The notes below the pieces were generated by a model. It was not told where the DNA came from. It searched no databases and saw only the letters and a list, made by a program, of their open reading frames with translations. The translations under genes and the position numbers were made by a program. From NCBI GenBank assembly GCA_026874595.1, contig CM049315.1, forward strand, positions 384,001-448,000: a DNA stretch of 64,000 nucleotides, given 5' to 3'. Positions 31,190 to 43,905 of this stretch are shown one piece after another. The stretch's first letter is position 1, and each line of letters starts with the position of its first letter. Origin of the DNA: Sipunculus nudus (taxonomy: Eukaryota; Annelida; Sipuncula; Golfingiida; Sipunculidae).

Positions 31190-32245
31190 ACTCAACCTTT
31201 ATTGCATATAAAATTATAACAATAGCATTTGTTTGTGATTGGTGTATATAGAACATATGATAGACAGTTCTGAATAAATGTGTTTTAAATAAGTCTTTAA
31301 AAGCATTTATACTCTCTCGGCGTTCGATGTGTTCCGGAAGTTTATTTCAAACGGCTAACTGAGCACTGGCGAAGGCCCTTGACCCTAATGTTTTTTATCC
31401 CTTTCTTGGGAACCACAAGTAGGTTACGTTGACCGGACCTCAGAGCACGGCCGGGATTTCGCTCCTCAATTAAACAAGACAAATACTAAGGCGCCTGGCC
31501 ATGAAGGCACTTAAATACCAAAAAGAGCTATTTTATATTCAATTCATGAGAAAACCGGATGCCAGTGAAGATCCTTCATCAACGGGGTTACATGATCAAA
31601 TCTGTGTGCTCCATATATCACTCTGGCTGCACAGTTCTGTACCTTTTGCAATTTACTAATCTAATACTTGGGGTAGCCAAACAATAAAGAATTACAATAG
31701 TCCATATTTGAGCTAACAAAAGAGTATATAAGTGCCCCAACCATTGATTTGTCTGGATACTTCTTTATCTGTCTTATTTAAGTCAACTGATTGTAAACTA
31801 TTTTGCACACATGGTTTATATGATCCCACATTAACAAGTTTGAAGAAAAAAATTACGCCTAGGTTCCTTATTTTATTTACTGGCCTTATCACTGCATTCC
31901 CCACTTTTATTTCTTTGACATTCAATTCTGCTAGTTGTTGTTTTGTTCTAACTAACAGAAATTCAGTTTTGGTGTCGTTGATTTTTAGTGGGTGGGTGAG
32001 CATGCATGCTCTGACATCTAAAATATATTTCTCGAGGTTTATGATGGTATGCATTTCCATCTTCTACATACTGGTAGTCTAAGTAAAAAGGTGATCCACA
32101 GCATATCCCCCTATGAGTAGCGAGTATTTCTCTATTGTGTCATAGAGGGAGCTAAGATAGCTAATAGAAATATCACAGGCCCGGCGCAGCTTCCCTGCGG
32201 AACTCTATTTATGTCAATGCCTTACCGGGAAAAACCGCACAGAAT
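31190..32245 (-). pseudogene. 5'-truncated CR1/L2-type LINE: end of the reverse transcriptase and C-terminus
   Basis: Reading on the minus strand with frame changes: RVPQGSC near 32205, a catalytic box reading YAVD (first Asp of YADD replaced), then MLTHPLKINDTKTEFLLVRT and KEIKVGNAVIRPVNKIRNLGV in the open 115-codon segment (31713-32060), DYCNSLLFGYPKY, LQKVQNCAARVI, DHVTPLMKDLHW, and KLPEHIERRESINAFKDLFK at the end. This order is typical of the Jockey/CR1/L2 group of non-LTR elements. Several stops and frameshifts are present. The 5' part, including the endonuclease, is missing, as is common for LINE insertions. Confidence 0.8.
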
Positions 32246-32472
32246 CAACCCCTGTTTTTCTCGGTGGAAATAAATTCTTAGAGCAAAATAAAAACAAAAA
32301 TCCTTTTCTGGTTGGTAAAGGAACTGAGTATACGTTTATATGTTAGAATACATAATCACTCAGTTTTAAGGTATAACATCCTTGGACATAAGTCATGCAA
32401 TCCATATTCGAAAACCACTTTAACATCCTGTGTGTAGGTACGATTCAATGAATTAAGGCTTACTTATGTATA

Positions 32473-32567
<95 letters not shown>

Positions 32568-32750
32568 CTTGGTTGTATTGTTGGATATTGCTTTTTGCAG
32601 TTATACCATAAATTAACAAATTTGCACGTAACTTTATATCTTCTAGAAAGGAGGGTCTATGGGCTCTCTCACAGAGGTTACTGATATATCATAACTACAA
32701 AGAGATGTTCTGCCCTATGAACTAAACACTTATCAGTGCAGTCTAGTTTT
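32246..32750. other. No gene; (CT)n(AT)n microsatellite inside
   Basis: A (CT)n run at about 32475-32529 changes to (AT)n to about 32565. The rest is unremarkable. Confidence 0.7.
32475..32565. repeat. (CT)n(AT)n microsatellite
   Basis: Dinucleotide CT run with one GCT interruption, followed by an AT run. Confidence 0.95.
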
Positions 32751-33560
32751 TAGCTCAGCTGACTTTCAGTCATACTGGAAGAGAGATGGGTCAAAGGTCA
32801 AGGTCAGAGAACCAACTTCTTTGAAAAGCCTGTGGATGCATTTTAAGCCAAACCTTTCATCCCAATTCTTTGATCCTTCACATATAGCTCACCTACTGAG
32901 TGGGAGAAGAATCCTATAGATGTTGAGGTCACAAGGTCAAAGGTCAGGGTCACAGGATCCACTTCTTTGAAAAGGTTGTGGACACATTTCAAGCTAGACC
33001 TTTCATTCCAAACCTTTCAGCACTGATATCGCTTCTCTGCCAACAGGGTAAAAGACCTGTTGATTTTGAGGTCAAAGGTCAAGTTCACAGCATCCTCTTC
33101 TTGCGTGGAGTCATTTTCAGGCAAACTTTTCAATCTATACTTTCCATCTGTCATATATGGCTTATCTACCAATAGGGGAAGAAGGCTATTGATGTTGAGT
33201 TCAGGTCAAAGGTCCATGTCACAATATTGTTCTAAATGCTTTTGAACATATTTCAAGTGAAACTTTTCAATCCAAACCTTCAGTCTTTCACATATGCCAC
33301 ATCTATGCATCACTGAATGTGATTCAAACTTCATATTAATGGGTCTTTTTGCATGAAGAAATAACTAATTGATTTTGAGGTCAGCTGGTCAGGAGGTTAA
33401 AGGTTGCAGGTCTAAGTTATTCACTCATTGGTTGCCAAGTAATTACACCCGGCCAGATGTAAGTGGTTAGTAGTTACCCATCATTTAGAAAGAATCCAGT
33501 TGATATGTGGGCAAAAGGCCAAGGTCATAGGTCAGGGGTGTTCACAATAACTTATTTTCC
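32751..33560 (+). repeat. Diverged tandem repeat, ~140-150-bp unit, in a TTTTTAGCTCAGCTGA element
   Basis: Starts TTTTTAGCTCAGCTGAC. About four to five diverged units follow, each with GGTCAAAGGTCAAGGTCA-like boxes, a CTTCTTTGAAAA segment, AAACCTTTCA and CATATGGC/ATAGCTCA-like segments (near 32793, 32931, 33070 and 33204, with weaker copies to 33530). The 3' flank (33552-33605) resembles 9080-9130. Repeats of this type are common in mollusc genomes. No protein is encoded. Confidence 0.75.
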
Positions 33561-33832
33561 TCCTGGGTTGGACCCGCCTTTTTACTAAATCCTTCATCCG
33601 CCCCTGTTCACCCTGAATATATTCATGGTCTAGAAAAGACCAAGGGAGTCAGTCCATGAATTCTTATCACAGACCCCATTTCGTTTGTGCATACATAGAC
33701 TTGTCCCCTGTTCGCCTAGACTTCTTATTTCTCTCTATATATCAGGGCCGGCTTCTGACAGGTATTGACAATGGTTGCAGCCCCACTTTAAAAATATTAA
33801 TTATTTTGTACCAAACTCCAAACGTATATAAT
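33561..33832. other. No gene recognised
   Basis: The plus ORF at 33656-33847 has no domain and runs into the solo LTR. Confidence 0.4.
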
Positions 33833-34416
33833 TTTTACGGAACCTAATATCAACAGATCACGTAGTCGTGACGAGCATGTCTAGGGGAATGAATAAAGAA
33901 GTCAGTGGTTTCTTGTTAACAAATAATTATAATTTATTCTTAAAACAATCCTAACATTACAATACACTAAATCAATACAATTACACAGTATAACAACAGT
34001 ATAACAGTAAATCAATACAATTACACAGTATAATAAATAAAGTGTACAGTACCTGGATACCATCAGTGCCACAGCGACAACAAGTCCTTTAAAATGTAAA
34101 ATACAGATGAACAGTTCACATAAATCTTCTCACAGAATTTTCATCCGAAAATTCTATAAACTTCTATTTCACGAACAATCGAAAGAACCCAACAATACAT
34201 AATACGCACGCCTAAAGAACATTACAAGACACGCTCTCATAGAGCGTGACCAGTCAAGAAAGTTCCAGATCAGCATGAGCGCTATGTTTCTAAACGCCTG
34301 TGTCACACGTGGGCCGGCCAGGCTCGCGCGTCTCCCATGGCAACGGACAATGCTAGCGCCACACAAATCAAGTGTCAATAACACTCCTGCGTACAATAAA
34401 ACAGACATCTGTAACA
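33833..34416 (-). mobile_element. Solo LTR, family S, copy 4
   Basis: A 584-bp copy in minus orientation, flanked by TAAT (33829-33832 and 34417-34420). Starts TTTTACGGAACC (TGTTAC with one change) and ends GTAACA. Keeps the AGATCACGTAGTCGTGA dyad near 33857, AATAAA in the minus sense near 33940, and an X-box-like TCTCCCATGGCAAC at 34331-34344. Contains a small internal duplication of the ACAATTACACAGTATAA block near 33980-34030. Shorter than copies 1-3 in the middle. Confidence 0.88.
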
Positions 34417-35309
34417 TAATATTTTAATTAATTTACACTACAAAACTAAAAGTAAACTAGAAACTAGACATGTTTTCTCAGGATTGCAGACCTACGCCAT
34501 ATCGTGGTCCTTAATGAGGAATGCTCCCCAAAAACCTGTTTGCATTCTTTAATCAGGCCTAAATTCCCAGGTTCATTCGTGCATGAACGCCACTTTTGTG
34601 AATATTTCTGGAAGTCTTTCCTGGACTCGGAGCATGAGGCGGATCCACACCAGACTAATCGATTCTTCCTTGACCCATTTTTGAGGTGGATGCAATAACC
34701 TGTAACTATGTCATTTGACTTGTTATATTTTTGTTTTCCTTTTATAAAACGATTACCTATACATCAGACCCCAGCAATACCCAATAAAAAACTTTGATGA
34801 GGCCCGGCTATTACCAGTTGGGAAAATTGGCGTCTTACAATGAGGCTTGCATATCTTTCATTCCCTGACAGATAAGTTTGCTCTTCCTAACTTTGATTGA
34901 AGTTTCCCGGATACAATAACATGCCCGAACCGACGGATCTATTTATACTACGATCTTTTAACTGCTTTGAAAACATTAATGATCCTTGTAGCAACATCTT
35001 AACAAGTTGAGTGGCGCTGATCAAAGTACTCTGATCATCACTTAACTATAATGTCATCGGAACCAAAATGCCTGAGGACGCAATCAATTTTACAAAGGAT
35101 AATGTGAATAGCGCGGAGTGAATGCAGCTTTATTGGTGTACAGGGATCACCTGATTGAATTGATAGTCTACTAATCTGTCCCAGGAGTTTTCATCGTACT
35201 TAAGAATCGCCTACACGTTAACGTTAAAAAAAATTAAAAGAATCTTTATATTTATTAAGTACACGTCAGGCTCTATACACTGTAAACAAACATGTTGATG
35301 ACAACGTCA

Positions 35310-35610
35310 ACGAGACAACTACCCCCCCCCCCACCTCCTATGGGCAACTATCCAGAGACAGGTCCCCCCCCCCCCCCAAGGCCGAGACAAATGCCGCCCC
35401 CCCCCCCCCGAAAGGCATTTAACCGTAGGCTTTTACCCTTATGGTAGATTACCCCTAACACAATGACTCCACGGGCCATTACCACGAGGCCAAAATATAA
35501 TTTATAAAGTGTACATCAATGCAATTAAAAGAACAACTATATATGTATATAATTTTCTAGGGGTCAATTGTCCGGGGATAATATTGTCCGGGGGTAGATG
35601 TCCTAGTGTT
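35310..35610. repeat. Poly-C cluster and GTC(C)GGGG-type low-complexity block
   Basis: Three C-runs of about 11, 15 and 13 bases sit within 90 bp. The motif GTCAATTGTCCGGGG recurs imperfectly at 35565-35600. The block could fold as G-quadruplex/i-motif, which is inference from composition. Confidence 0.7.
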
Positions 35611-35657
35611 ATGACAATAGATGCATCTTGAGCAAACCACAGAAGATGGTTCTGTCC

Positions 35658-35659
<2 letters not shown>

Positions 35660-35731
<72 letters not shown>

Positions 35732-35742
35732 ATATATATACT
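35660..35742. repeat. (AT)n microsatellite
   Basis: About 80 bp of AT dinucleotides with one TTTA interruption. Confidence 0.95.
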
Positions 35743-38710
35743 TTGACAAATTTGACAAAAACACCCGTTTCAGTAAAAAAAGGTAACTCGCTGTTCAAAT
35801 ACTTTTTATAATAAAATCACCATGAAATGTGCCAACAAACATTCACAATAATGATAATTGATGACCCTCAGACGCTGTACACTGAGCATTACGTATCTCA
35901 GGTGCTGTTCAGAGGAAGGGTGGCACGTAAGGTTAACAACACAAACGCGGCATGAGACTTGTGACGTATTTTGAAAGAAAATGTTCCTGCGAATCAACCG
36001 ATCACTGACAGTTCATGAAATCCATCCATACATTCAACGCGTCGTTTTTTGCCTTTCTATCCTATATCAACAGAAGTTTCTCCATCTCTAGCGTATATCA
36101 CTTTACATGATTCTCTTGTTATAGTCAAATGCAGAGTCAGTTATTAGCTCATTTTTATTGGTATATGTGTGATATTCGGTAATGGTCAATCAGTCCTACA
36201 AGGGCCAGTTTTGATCATCATCACTACATTTATACCTACGCTCATGGTGTACTAAGATTCCCCGGTACAGGTTTTGAAGCCCACAAACCCTAAACAGCAG
36301 AATCGTTGTCTTGCGAGTCTGCTTCTGTCTGTCACTCCTGAACAGTGTGCGCAAAGAGATTTCTTACACCACGGACATAGATTCATGCATGTTGGTGAAG
36401 AGATAAAACAAAATACTTCTTACATGTTTATACCATCTGCACCTAGAGGATCTAAAGTCTGGTACTGACCCTGTTGGGTGATAGTTGCTCAAGCCGGTAA
36501 ATAAAAACCACACAGTTATGCTGGGATAAAATATCTGAATTTAACTTGCTCACTAACATTTTTGTTTGTGTGAGACGTCACCCCCTGCTTAAAATACGTT
36601 AATTAGTCCGCCTCCTCCTGGGTCCTCATTTAGCCCCCAAACACTTTGCGGTGGTAATGGAACAATTGTACGTCATGAGGACACTCAGCATATACAATTA
36701 TAAGGTATGAGATCTGAAACGAGAACAGGTTAAACAACCTGATGACTGCACTGATTCTCAGTGAGATTTGTATTGGTTCTCGGAGGAGATTAATGTGACT
36801 GATTTTTTACCTTGTTTCGTCTTTGTCATCCCCTTTGTTCCAGATCAGCTCCTCCGATTGGCGTAACTTATTCCTATTTATAGCTCTACAACCTGGTCCT
36901 TCAGTGATTAATCAGATGAAAGTAGATGACGTAAAGGTGCTGTTTTTGTTCATTTTTTAATAAACTGTTATTTTTAAAGTTTGAAAGCGCATATATGGCT
37001 CAGACGTGCTTCACTAATGTGCAGGATGTTAAACTTTTTTTAATATAGATAGAATTATTATGGTTTCTGTTAATAGCATCCGATAATATAGAATATTCTG
37101 GTGGAGAGAATTACAAAAATCCCAGGGGGATGACAAAAGACAGATACAGTTATCGCAAAATGGAGATGGCCTAACTGACATCGTCATCTATATTTGTAAC
37201 ATCGTTATAAACATGTTGTCATGATTCTGCAGACCCGAAAATAATAATGTTGATAATGAATGTTATATATAACCGTTCCACTTAATCTGATTAACAGCAG
37301 ATCTGTAGCTCATCTATTGGCCAACACTTACTTTCCTTTTTTTCGAACCCTGCGGTTTATCACGTGAGGCCCGAGAATGAAAAATACATGTTCTTAAAAG
37401 ATAATTCTCGACCGTTTTATAGTTTCCGTTTTTGTGCTTTTTGTTCTTGTAACAAAGCTTAAGTGTAAATTAGTAAACATAATTAGAAATATATTGATAA
37501 ATTTCCGTGTATGTCTTCCCAAGATATACCCACCAGGTATAGAGCTATATCTGTCTGTGGACACGTACCGTATATATTATATATATTATCAATATGCTGT
37601 TCAGGCAAACCAAAATGTAAACGTGTGAAATTGTTTTAAAAATATATATTGTGCATTGAGGACAGTTGCATCGTAGGCATACACATGCAATTGATTTTGA
37701 AAAGATAAAATGGTAAGAGAAGGAATAAAAACAACATTTATTATCTTTCAATTGGATTCTAGTATTACGTAAATAATGAGCGCTTCATCCTTCTACGATA
37801 ATATCTGTGTGCCGTAAATCTGTCTTTCAAATGTGGGTCAAAGTTTCAACTTAATCTGCTTGGGGTCATTATTTATGGTGTTAGAGAAAAAGTAATTTTA
37901 TCAAATGGTTCAGAAGAGATAATCTTCAGTGATGGATTATGACCGCCTGACCTCAACTTTTAACAGTAACAACTATACACATATCAGTGGGATGAAAATA
38001 GACAGGGTGACTCTGTTAGATCAATACGTACCGCGTGTACTGGACTATTGTATGAAATTACAAGCTCACAACTAGACACATCTTAAGTCTGAGCATGTGT
38101 AATAGATGAGGACTGCTGGAGCGCCTCAGTGTTTTAACAGAATATTTATCGAGTCCCTGGGCTGTAGTTTAGTGTTATGTTGTAACGGGTCATAGTGCCG
38201 ACACTTCACAAGTATTATTTTTCCTGTGACATAAATAGACAGGTAAGATAATCCGGGTAAGATAAATCTGCTGATCCTGAAACCAATGATTGTAGTAAAT
38301 CAGGGACGGAGAGACTTTGGTGGACAAACTGACGGCTGCAGGTTTTAGATTACACTATTCTTCACCGCACATGCTACCATATTTTAATTTTCGTTTTGAA
38401 GTACACGATGAACCCAGGATGAAATGTCACGTGTTATATTTATGCAAACTAAAATTGTACATTGTATATATGGGTTTTGAATTGTGATCTAATCTAATAT
38501 TTCACTGTGATCACTGAAAGTGTCCCAGTATCTTCGAATCTATTGACATGTTCTTATACGATCAGACATGCCGAGAAAGTTGTCTTGACAGTTGAACTCC
38601 TGAGGGGCTTGGACAGAGCTCCGACTGCGACACTTGTGGGCGGCACATTGATCTTTATTACCTTCTTATCAATCAAATGTTTCTATCGCTCGTTGTATCC
38701 TTACACCTAT

Positions 38711-39154
38711 TGTTACGGAACCAAATATCAACAGATCACGTAGTCGTGATGAGCATAGATTTTGTTACGGAGATAAAAAAATCAGATTCTGTAATAGTAG
38801 GCAGCGTGAAATGTCTAGGAGAATGAAAAAAGAAGTCAGTGTTTTTTTGTTACAAATAGTTATAATTTATTCTTAAAACAATCCTAACATTACAATACAC
38901 TAAATCAATACAATCACACAGTATAAAAACAGCACAACAGTTAATCAATACAAGTATATAAATATAGTGTACAATACCTGAATGCGACAGCGACAACAAG
39001 TCCTTTAAAACATAAGGCGAGAAAGCCCCAGACTAGCATGACCGCTGTTTACACCACGCGTGGGCCGGGCTATGTCGCCATAGCAACGGCCAAAGCTAGT
39101 GCTGCACATACGCATGTAAGACTGCTGCATACAATAAAATAGACATCTGTAACA
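38711..39154 (-). mobile_element. Solo LTR, family S, copy 5
   Basis: A 444-bp copy in minus orientation, flanked by CTAT (38707-38710 and 39155-39158). Termini TGTTAC and GTAACA are intact. Keeps the dyad ATCACGTAGTCGTGAT near 38736 and the X-box-like GTCGCCATAGCAAC at 39074-39087. The shortest copy: the middle, including the TATA region, is largely deleted. Confidence 0.9.
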
Positions 39155-39158
39155 CTAT

Positions 39159-41116
39159 TTAAAAGTAAATGTTTGGTATGTTTATCGAAACACAAAAAAA
39201 CATATACTTATTCTCGATTTTTTTTCATGTTATCTTAAATATATGCATCTTCAGAATTCTATTCTGGTTTCGGACGTCATGACAAGGTAGTATTACCCAC
39301 TTTCTCACACTTTCTTTATATATGTCAATCAGGCCCGGTGACTACTATGCCTGCGGGCCATTTGATTGTAAATCGTCGCCATTGCTATGCCATACAAGAG
39401 ATGAACCCCCGAAAGAGGCACTCGTTTGTGCGTGAAACACGGCCGTTAGCCACGGCCTTCCCATTAGGCCTAATGAAAGTTCATCATGGGTAGGACCGAC
39501 CTTTAATTAACCTCATCGCTTCGGCTGAAATTCGAACTCATAATGTACAGGCCTGAAGCCCTTAGACCACAGGAGCCGATATCCGATTAAATCTTGATAT
39601 ATATGGCGATACACCGTTGTAACACACTAACAACAGAACAATCTTAAGTTGGTCAAACCCTCTGACATATAGGGGCTTGTGTTACATAAATACCAAAAGA
39701 TACCTATATCAAGTTGAAGCTTTTACATAGCATACACCACATACTGACTCATGCACAATAAATGCTCGAGGTAATTATTACGAGTGCACGACATATACTC
39801 TCGCCACTTACATAATTCCCTGTTCCTCCAGTGCGAGCAATCGTAACCTACCCTTGTCATGGGTAAAGCCCAATTTGTTAATCCCTTGGTACCATGATAT
39901 AAACTTTTATTGAAACTTATCTGTTTTATATATTTGTCTGATAACAATATACATGTTACTTGGTGACGTGGTAATTAATGGATTTACGAATAGACGTTGT
40001 TGTTATGTAACATTATAACTTAAACCTGACACACGATAGTCAATTTCCCTCGTTGTCATATTACAGAAGATAATATATTTATAATATGTCTGGATAAGTG
40101 GCAATTCGGTCAATAGTTTACCATAATACACTTTACCGAAACAAAAATTCAGATTATTACAGAAATCAATTTGGTAACTTATAAAAGAGGATTGAAAAAT
40201 AATCAGAATTCATCATGATAAAAGAGGCTCTACGCCAGAAGCTGTTGTCAGCTTATAAACCTGTATGATCGTGACTGATCGTCTGTGCTCTGTGTCTGCA
40301 ATTTGTAAGAGTTGGCTCAACATTCCAGTCGATAAGCTTATTTTTCTATATCAATAACGTCTGGGAGACAGGTATGAGCGCTAGTGAAGAAGACGAATCT
40401 CATCCATTCCATGCGGACACTGAAAGAATTCATTTGAGATACTAAAACACATTTCCGGACAAGTCTTAATTTCTTCGATGTTTTTAGTCTTATCCGTCTC
40501 GAGTGGCCAGTATAGAAGATGATGATCACGATATGCTCATACAGTGAATATATCAGTTGTAGTCAGCAATTATTTATTCGCGCCTACAAAACGCATACAT
40601 AAAATAAAATGTATCGCACAAAGCAGGCGGGACTCTTTACAATACCGCTGCCATAAATCCCTCCTACGCTAATCACTGATGAGTTCGGAGCTTTACTTTA
40701 GCTAACATTTATGTGACTCCATTAATCAAAGTTGAATGCTATTTTCGTGGTCTGAAACTTTCTAGTGGCATAAAAGATCGAGTGAGTAAATATGATATGG
40801 AATGTTAAAATGTCAATGACTACTGGAAGGCTGTAATGAGATTCCCGAGGATCGCAAAACTGGAAATCACAAGCTTACCATTGATGTGTGCGGGCATGAA
40901 TAAAAACAAGTGGCCCAAGGGTAATGACATATGACAAAAAAGACATTAGAACAAAAATATAGGTCAAAGTGACCTCTATTAGCATATAAAATTTGGACTT
41001 TCCAAAGTCCAATGGCACTATTTTGACTTGCTTAGGGACAGTCTTCAGCTTCTGATCTTACTTCAAGATTTAATCAGGACCTTTTTAAATGGAAAGAGTA
41101 TCTGCTAGGGGTTATA
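39159..41116. other. No gene recognised
   Basis: AT-rich. Includes a tRNA-like segment (39533-39592) and a TAGGTCAAAGTGACCT box near 40961, resembling 27868. The minus ORFs at 39723-39947 and 40338-40529 have no domain. Confidence 0.45.
39533..39592 (-). repeat. tRNA-like sequence or SINE head
   Basis: On the minus strand TGGTCTAAGGGCT (A-box-like) is followed at tRNA spacing by GAGTTCGAATTTC (B-box-like). The acceptor strands pair only weakly, so a SINE head or tRNA relic is more likely than a working tRNA. Confidence 0.45.
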
Positions 41117-41657
41117 ACAGTGTTACAAAACCCAATAACAACAGATCACGTAATCGTGACGAGCACAAATGTTGTTACGGAGATAAAAAATATCAGATTC
41201 TGTAACACTAGGCAGCGTGAAATGTCTAGGGGAATGAATAAAGAAGTCAGTGTTTTTTTTTTTGTTAACAAATAATTATAATTATTCTAAGATCAATCTT
41301 AACATTACAATACACTAAATCAATTCAATTATACAGTATAACAATAAAAATGTACAGTACCAGAGTGTCCGGATCCTAGGCTTTGATATCTGGATACCAA
41401 CACTGTCACAGCTCAACAAGAGTCCTTTGACACCAAAAATCCACGTAAATAGTAATAATCCATAGGCAAACTGGAGACAGTCCATATTAAATCTGTACTA
41501 AGTCCGTTAAATATCTGACACCACTGCAATTATCGGAAAGGTCCCAAAACTGACGAGAAAGTACTCTTAGTGCTCGTCGGTATTTTCCTTTCTGCCGACT
41601 CTAAACACAGCCCCTAATTTATAGCTTCTCACCCGTAGCGGTGACATTGACAAATAT

Positions 41658-42478
41658 ATGAAAAATTCGTCAAAAAAGTATAGAAAGGCGGACGAAAACC
41701 TTCAAGATACACCAAGCAAAATAGCCAGTGATGATCAGTGACGCTATAATATTCAGGATGCAATGGCAGAGATTAAACATATATTGAGGAATTCCAAGGG
41801 TGCCCTGGGAAAGCAGATAAGTGACCTTGGAACTGATATATTTGCTAGATTTAAAACACTGTCAGAAGAAAATAAACAAATGAACCGCCGCATAACAGAC
41901 TTGCAATCCAGTGTAGCCACTGTGAGTGAGACTACTGACAAAGTGCAGACATATAAACAAAATGATTATAAGAAGATAAAAGAGTCAGAGAAAGAGGTCT
42001 CACAGTTGAAAAAAAGATAATGAGAACAAGGACAAGATGATTGAAGAATTGAATGATCGTTTGAACAATGAACTTAACAAAATAGAAAGGAGAAGTCGAG
42101 AATGGAATCTTCGGATACTAGGTGTCAGGGAGGAAAGCCGGACAGAAAATTACAAAGAGACTGCTGCTAAAATTATTTCAGACCAAAAAACTGTTAGGGG
42201 ATTTGGGAACAGACGAAATTTCGAGAGAAAAAAGAAAATGCACAGAGAGAAGGGCGATGGGGCGAAAGACCAAGGCATATTATTGTAAAGCTGCATGAAA
42301 GGCCGGATAGAAATAAAATTTTGCGACGGAATAAACAACACCAAGATATGACGGGTCAAATTCGCTTCGTGGAAGACTTGACACAGCAAGACTATAAACT
42401 AAAACAAAGCCTTAAACAAAGAATGCAGGACGAATATAATGGTGGCAACAAGGGGGATTTTGGCGAGGCAAGCTTATA
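41658..42478 (+). pseudogene. LINE ORF1 (L1-type coiled coil, RRM and C-terminal domain), broken
   Basis: Starts MKNSSKKYRKADE at 41658. A heptad-rich coiled coil lies at 41763-42060 (FKTLSEENKQMNRRITDLQS). The RRM-like core follows (IERRSREWNLRILGVREE) and a C-terminal segment in another frame (IIVKLHERPDRNKILRR, GQIRFVEDLTQQDYKLKQ) to about 42478. Frame breaks lie near 41740, 42020 and 42210. L1 ORF1 proteins form trimers that coat the element RNA. Confidence 0.8.
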
Positions 42479-42879
42479 GTGAATTGTGAGGCTGTCCAGT
42501 GAAACCAGGTGTCGACCAAAACAAATTATGTTCATTACATTTGGGTACCAGCTGCGACTGAGAGGACTGGTGTCAATCGGACTGTGACGACGAACCCATT
42601 CACTTTCTGCTCATGCGTTCATTCTTTTTTAAATGCAGTCACAATAACTCCACACCGAACTGATACGGTCAAGGTTAAAATGGACAACGGAGCAACCAGA
42701 CCAGTAGGCTGGGATACTATCACAGCACGTTATATACTGACAGTGGAAGGATTTCTTTGTTTACATGTATGTTCTTTCTTGTTGTATGTTATTCCTCACT
42801 TTGCTTTACTAATTGAACAATACTAAATGCAAGATTTTATATATTATATTCTCAAATTTGATATGAAACATTTACCGTC

Positions 42880-43600
42880 ATGCATTATCGCCAAAACTGG
42901 TCAGATCACGAGTTGACACGTTCATCATTTGCGATTAGACATTTTTATATATTAAGGACTTCCGACATACAACTCACCGTTAATTTGTTAAAGGTTCAAT
43001 ATAAACGGATTAAAACTATACATTTGGGCTGCTTATTCTTCCTTTTAATTAAAACTAATGTTAAAATTAACGTTCACTGTGAGATACATGACAGAAAAAT
43101 TGATCAAAACGGTAGATTTATATTGTTAGACTGTACAATTGCAGGATCTAGAGTCACTCTGTGTAACCTTTATGCTCCTAACACTGATACCCCTGAATTT
43201 TTCCATGATATATTTAGTAAATTAGAAACATTTCCTAATGACGATCGTATTATTGGTGGTGACTGGAACACTTTTATGGACTTGAAAATAGACGAAAGTG
43301 GTGGCAGACACACCACAAATAAACTCAGTCAAAACGTAATTTTAAATTATATGAGAGGGAGTAATTTGATTGATGTTTGGAGGGATTATAACCGCAACGT
43401 AAGGAGATATACATGGTCTAGAATTGAACCGAATCCAATTTACTGTAGACTAGACTATTATTTAATTTCTAAATAAATAAAAAACAAAACTATTAATGCA
43501 GACATTTTGCCTAATTATAAATCAGATCATTCAGCAATTAGTCTGGGAATAAAAATAGGTAAAGAACCGAAAGGTCCTGGTATTTGGAAATTAAACACCA
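42880..43600 (+). pseudogene. LINE ORF2 endonuclease
   Basis: The open frame at 42880-43476 shows the later part of an AP-type endonuclease: LLDCTIAGSRVTLCNLYAPN, RIIGGDWNTFMDLKID, NLIDVWRDYNRN, RYTWSR, RLDYYLISK. The SDHSAI motif with the catalytic His follows at about 43525. The N-terminal part (catalytic Asn and Glu) is not recognisable between 42480 and 42960, which looks rearranged or replaced. A stop lies at 43474-43476 and the frame resumes after it. Confidence 0.8.
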
Positions 43601-43905
43601 GCCTTTTAAAAGAGAAAAATTTAAGCAACAATAAAGTACAAAGTAAAAGAAAAAAATGGATGTACTCCTGCACTTATGTGGGAGACTATAAAAATGTGTA
43701 TTAGAAGAGATTCAATTAGATACTCTATTCAAAGGGCACGTGATAATCAAAATGAAATAAGGAACTTGGAAGATAAACTAAAAGAGCTGTATGAGAGACA
43801 TGATGGCCACAACAACGCAGAAATAAATCTGATGAAGAAAGACTATTATAAACTATTATAAAGAGAAAACAGAAGGAGCAATTATAAGATGCAAGGTTAG
43901 ATGGA

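Larger units (their letters stand above)
34421..38706. other. No gene recognised
   Basis: 4.3 kb of AT-rich DNA. ORFs at 34504-34698, 35806-35997, 36274-36468 and 37434-37751 are short with no domain. Contains three poly-C runs (35322-35332, 35363-35377, 35397-35409), a GTCCGGGG-type repeat near 35565-35600, and a long (AT)n tract at 35660-35742. Confidence 0.45.

Noticed and set aside
36274-36468. Small coding gene
   Set aside because: 64 codons, no domain, no splice or promoter context, AT-rich non-coding neighbourhood.
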